Assembly (NCBI GenBank): GCA_030672255.1
Contig: DAOVGU010000063.1
Span: forward strand, 1 to 14,561
From: a bacterium
Lineage (GTDB): Bacteria > Ratteibacteria > UBA8468
Direction of reading: 5' to 3'
DNA length: 14,561 bases
Part shown: positions 11,485 to 14,561 of the stretch, piece by piece
Layout: every line of letters starts with the position of its first letter
Position numbering within the stretch: position 1 is the stretch's first letter
Made by a program: the position numbers and the translations under genes
Notes under the pieces: generated by a model
Seen by the model: only the letters and a program-made list of their open reading frames with translations
Database searches by the model: none
What the model was told of the DNA's origin: nothing

Positions 11485-14400
11485 TCATGCAAAAAGGTGA
11501 ACATTCTCCTCACCTACTAAATCTCTTACCCCGGAGAGAAGCTCCGGGGTTGGTTTTACTTTAATTTCTGTCTGAACAGAGATCCTTTCCTTGCTCGGAA
11601 GGTGAAGCGTCAAATAGACCCCTACTTTTCCCCTAAACCCTGTCAATAATTTCTTTAAAGATTCCAGAGTGTCCTTTTCCAGGCCAGCAAGATAGAACTC
11701 AATCTCTATTCGTTCTGTCAGTTTTTCTGTAGATTCATCGATAGGAAGTACTTCGCTGGCAACAACAGATGGTCTTTCATTGCGAAAATCAACCTTTCCT
11801 TTTATAAAAACGACTGAGCTAGCCCGAATATGGTCAGCAAACTGACCAAATACCTCGGGAAAAAGTATCACCTCTACCTTCCCCTTTAAATCCTCCAAAA
11901 CAAGAGTTGCCATTCTCTCTCCCCTTTTTGTCATCAGCCTTTTCACCTTATCAATAATACCTCCTAACCTCACAAAAGTTCCCGGAGTAAGGCTCTCTAA
12001 ATCAGAGGAATTATTCTTGACATAATTCTCTAAGATTTTAGCAAACTTTGCCAGAGGATGACCACTGATGTAAAAACCGAGTACAGCCTTTTCATAGGAA
12101 AGAAGTCTTGACTCAGGCCATTCCTCAACTGTAACCTCCCCCAATTTCCCTCTCTCTAAAGGTGTGGAATCAAAGATTGAAAGTTGTCCATTTGCTTTTG
12201 TTCTCTGAAATTTTGCTCCTTCCTTCAATGTCTCATCTATCTGAAGGAAAAGAGAAGCTCTGGGCTCCCCCATAAAGTCAAAGGCCCCGGCTTTAATCAG
12301 ACTTTCGATTACCTTTCTGTTGACCAGCCTTAAATCAACCCGGTGGCAAAAATCAAAAAGGGAGGAGAACGGACCATCTTCCCTGGTCTTTATAATCGAG
12401 GTAATTGCTGTTTTCCCTACATTTTTAATTGCGGCTAAACCAAACTTTAGAACATTGCCAAAAGGGACAAACTCGACGAAACCATCCTGAACGTCCGGGG
12501 GCAAAACCCAGATTCCCATCCGCTCACATTCCTCAATATATTCAACAATCTTCTCCGTATTCCCCATTTCATTGGTGAGGAGAGCCGCCATAAATTCCAG
12601 GGGAAAATGCTCCTTAAGAAAGGCGGTTTGACAAGAAATTATGGCATAACCTGCAGAATGACTCTTGTTAAAGCCATAGCCGGCAAATTTGGAGATTTGA
12701 TTAAAGATACGTTCGGCTACTCTTTTTGTAACACCCTTTTTAGCCGCTCCCTGGAGAAAGAGCTCCCGATTTCTCTCCATAATTTCCGGAATCTTTTTAC
12801 CCATTGCCCGGCGAAAGAGGTCAGCACGAGCTAAATCAAAACCTCCAATCACATTGACAATCTGCATTACCTGCTCCTGATAAAGAATGATTCCGTAGGT
12901 GCTTTTTAAGATTGGTTCTAAATCAGGATGGTCATACTTTACCGAAGAAATTTTATGTCTTCTTTTAACAAAGTCATCCAACATTCCACCACCCAAAGGT
13001 CCCGGTCGGTAAAGGGCTACAATAGCGATTAGGTCTTCAAACCTCTTGGGAGAAATTTTACGCACCAGATCGGTCATACCCGCACTCTCCAATTGAAAAA
13101 GACCTTTTGTCTCTCCCCGACAAAGAAGAGAAAATGTCCTCTGGTCATCAAGAGGAATTTCTTTAATCTCTTCTTTTCTCCGCGCTTTTACGATCTCTTT
13201 AGCATCCTCAATGACCGAGAGAGTCTTTAAGCCCAAAAGGTCTATCTTTAAAAGTCCGATTTTATCCAGAGCATTCATTTCATACTGCGTAGCAATTTCG
13301 TTCTTAGGGCTGCGGAAGAGAGGAGTATATTCGGTGAGGGGTAGTTCAGAGAGTACAATCCCGGCCGCATGCGTTGAAGCGTGCCTTGCCAAACCTTCTA
13401 AAAGAAGAGAAACCTCTAAAAGTCGCTTAATCCTGTCATCGCTGTCGCGGAGATTTTTTAATTGTGGTTCTCTAGAGATCGCTGCATTTAAACTGATATG
13501 TAGTTCATAAGGAACGAGTTTAGCAATACGGTCTACCTCTGAATAGGGTAAATCAAGTCCCCTTCCCACATCGCGAATCACCGCCCTGGCGGCCATTGTG
13601 CCAAAGGTAACAATCTGAGCAATGTTCTTCTCACCATATTTGTTACGAATATAGTTAATTACCTCATCCCTTCTTTTATCAGAGAAGTCAATATCGATGT
13701 CCGGGAGGGTAACTCTTTCCGGATTAAGAAACCTCTCAAAGAGAAGATTATAGGAAAGAGGGTTAATCTGAGTTATTCCCAGAAGATAAGCAACCAGGCT
13801 GCCGGGCGCAGAACCTCGGCCAGGACCAATCGGAATTCCCTTGTTTTTGGCGAAATCGACAAAGTCAGAAATAACCAGGAAATAACTGGAGTAGTCCATA
13901 TCTTTAATCACCTTTAGTTCATATTTAAGCCTATTTGACAGTTCCGGAGATTTTCCATTCTTAAACCTTTTCTCTAATCCTCTCCGGCAAAGTTCCTGCA
14001 AATAGGTATCTTCATCATAAGGTTTTGGCACTTGATAATGGGGAAGATGGAGTTTGTCAAAATCTATCTTTAGATTACATTTTTCGGCAATTTCCGATGT
14101 GTTGGAAATAGATTCCGGGACATCGGCAAAAATTTCCTTCATCTCTTCAGCGCTGTTAAAATAAAATTCTGGCGTGGAAAACTTCATTCGTTTAGTATCG
14201 GTGATTTTACTTCCGGTCTGAATACAGAGCAGGACATCGTGGGCGAAGGATTCCTCCTTTTTTATGTAATGACAATCATTGGTGGCGACAAGGGAAATCT
14301 TTAAATCCTTTCCGATTTCAATCAGGTTTTTGTTGACTTTTTTCTGTTCGGGAATGCCTTCATCCTGAAGCTCCAGATAGAAATCTCCGCCGAAGAGCTC

Positions 14401-14561
14401 CCGATAAAATGAAGCAACCTCCTTTGCTTTCTTCGGGTCATCCTTAAGGATAAGGGAGGGAATTTCACCCTTTAGACAGCCGGAAAGAACAATAATTCCC
14501 TCCTTATATTCCTCCAGGATTTGCTTATCAATTCTGGGTCTATAGTAAAAACCTTCTAAAT
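11485..14561 (-). CDS. dnaE: DNA polymerase III alpha subunit, N-terminus beyond the right edge
   Basis: This is the replicative polymerase catalytic subunit. The frame is open from the edge for 1024 residues. About 110 N-terminal residues are missing, so the whole protein would be near 1135, normal for DnaE. The PHP domain remnant shows GFYYRPRID, VLSGCLKGEI and ATNDCHY. The palm carries GPGRGSAPGSLVAYLLGI and the catalytic PDIDIDFS (aspartates at in-window residues 287 and 289). Next come GLFQLESAGM, IALYRPGPL-like VALYRPGPLGGG, YQEQVMQI and KKGVTKRVAERIF. GYGFNKSHSAGYA is the conserved thumb/finger block, followed by HhH and OB (LGGIIDKVKRLMTKRGERMA) domains. It ends PELLSGVRDLVGEENVHLF with TGA. 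ATG 14187 is internal, not the start. The last codons contain a palindrome (11529-11549). Confidence 0.96.
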   Translation of the reverse strand, partial: LEGFYYRPRIDKQILEEYKEGIIVLSGCLKGEIPSLILKDDPKKAKEVASFYRELFGGDFYLELQDEGIPEQKKVNKNLIEIGKDLKISLVATNDCHYIKKEESFAHDVLLCIQTGSKITDTKRMKFSTPEFYFNSAEEMKEIFADVPESISNTSEIAEKCNLKIDFDKLHLPHYQVPKPYDEDTYLQELCRRGLEKRFKNGKSPELSNRLKYELKVIKDMDYSSYFLVISDFVDFAKNKGIPIGPGRGSAPGSLVAYLLGITQINPLSYNLLFERFLNPERVTLPDIDIDFSDKRRDEVINYIRNKYGEKNIAQIVTFGTMAARAVIRDVGRGLDLPYSEVDRIAKLVPYELHISLNAAISREPQLKNLRDSDDRIKRLLEVSLLLEGLARHASTHAAGIVLSELPLTEYTPLFRSPKNEIATQYEMNALDKIGLLKIDLLGLKTLSVIEDAKEIVKARRKEEIKEIPLDDQRTFSLLCRGETKGLFQLESAGMTDLVRKISPKRFEDLIAIVALYRPGPLGGGMLDDFVKRRHKISSVKYDHPDLEPILKSTYGIILYQEQVMQIVNVIGGFDLARADLFRRAMGKKIPEIMERNRELFLQGAAKKGVTKRVAERIFNQISKFAGYGFNKSHSAGYAIISCQTAFLKEHFPLEFMAALLTNEMGNTEKIVEYIEECERMGIWVLPPDVQDGFVEFVPFGNVLKFGLAAIKNVGKTAITSIIKTREDGPFSSLFDFCHRVDLRLVNRKVIESLIKAGAFDFMGEPRASLFLQIDETLKEGAKFQRTKANGQLSIFDSTPLERGKLGEVTVEEWPESRLLSYEKAVLGFYISGHPLAKFAKILENYVKNNSSDLESLTPGTFVRLGGIIDKVKRLMTKRGERMATLVLEDLKGKVEVILFPEVFGQFADHIRASSVVFIKGKVDFRNERPSVVASEVLPIDESTEKLTERIEIEFYLAGLEKDTLESLKKLLTGFRGKVGVYLTLHLPSKERISVQTEIKVKPTPELLSGVRDLVGEENVHLFA
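11529..11549. repeat. 21-bp palindrome near the 3' end of dnaE
   Basis: The arms CCCCGGAG and CTCCGGGG flank a five-base loop. The CCCC-to-GGGG design matches the other modules, but the encoded PELLSGV fits the usual DnaE C-terminus, so it may simply be native coding sequence. Confidence 0.4.

Overview
The window is an almost wholly minus-strand stretch of a bacterial chromosome with moderate GC. It carries conserved housekeeping genes (ruvA, ruvC, yebC, bifunctional nuclease, an EF-G paralogue, mtnA, dnaE) and secreted proteins with Sec-type signals. One of these is a TolB-like propeller ending in a CFIATAAYG domain, which suggests an uncultivated, probably Gram-negative-type candidate-phylum bacterium. 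The very dense small palindromic repeats, several read through inside genes, resemble what I associate with groups such as Omnitrophota. The taxonomic guess is weak.

Layout, read in the direction of transcription (high to low coordinates). dnaE enters from the right edge without its N-terminus. A short LamG-like gene remnant and a secreted protein of unknown function (10236-11255) follow. Next comes a spacer with a possible gene fragment and a consensus promoter driving an AbrB-type protein, then mtnA. A lone 5S rRNA gene (about 8162-8283) has its own consensus promoter and no 23S gene beside it. A repeat-rich leader leads into a tightly packed run: EF-G-like GTPase, bifunctional nuclease, yebC, ruvC. 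Then comes a mobile-element region (3007-4171) holding a hicBA toxin-antitoxin pair, followed by the TolB-like secreted protein, a strong terminator, ruvA, and a membrane protein running off the left edge.

The most striking content is the repeat system. Three copies (125, 183 and 177 bp) of a non-autonomous element lie at 3049-3173, 3248-3430 and 3960-4136. They share imperfect terminal inverted repeats beginning GTAAATA. Two of them have perfect 8-bp target duplications (GATTAAAA and CAAAAGTC), and the first also has a matching unoccupied site nearby. Two copies flank hicBA in direct orientation. They differ mainly in one small palindrome, whose two arms have changed together. The same kinds of palindromic module occur as read-through insertions in ruvC, mtnA, the EF-G-like gene and the left-edge gene. 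They also occur in the leaders of mtnA and of the EF-G-like gene.

Functionally, the yebC-ruvC-ruvA order usual in bacteria is split here by about 3.1 kb of element DNA, hicBA and a secreted-protein gene. ruvA appears to be served by its own extended -10 promoter. A duplicated ruvC 3' end beside one element shows that the region was rearranged during or after element insertion. No transposase, CRISPR array or tRNA gene was seen.
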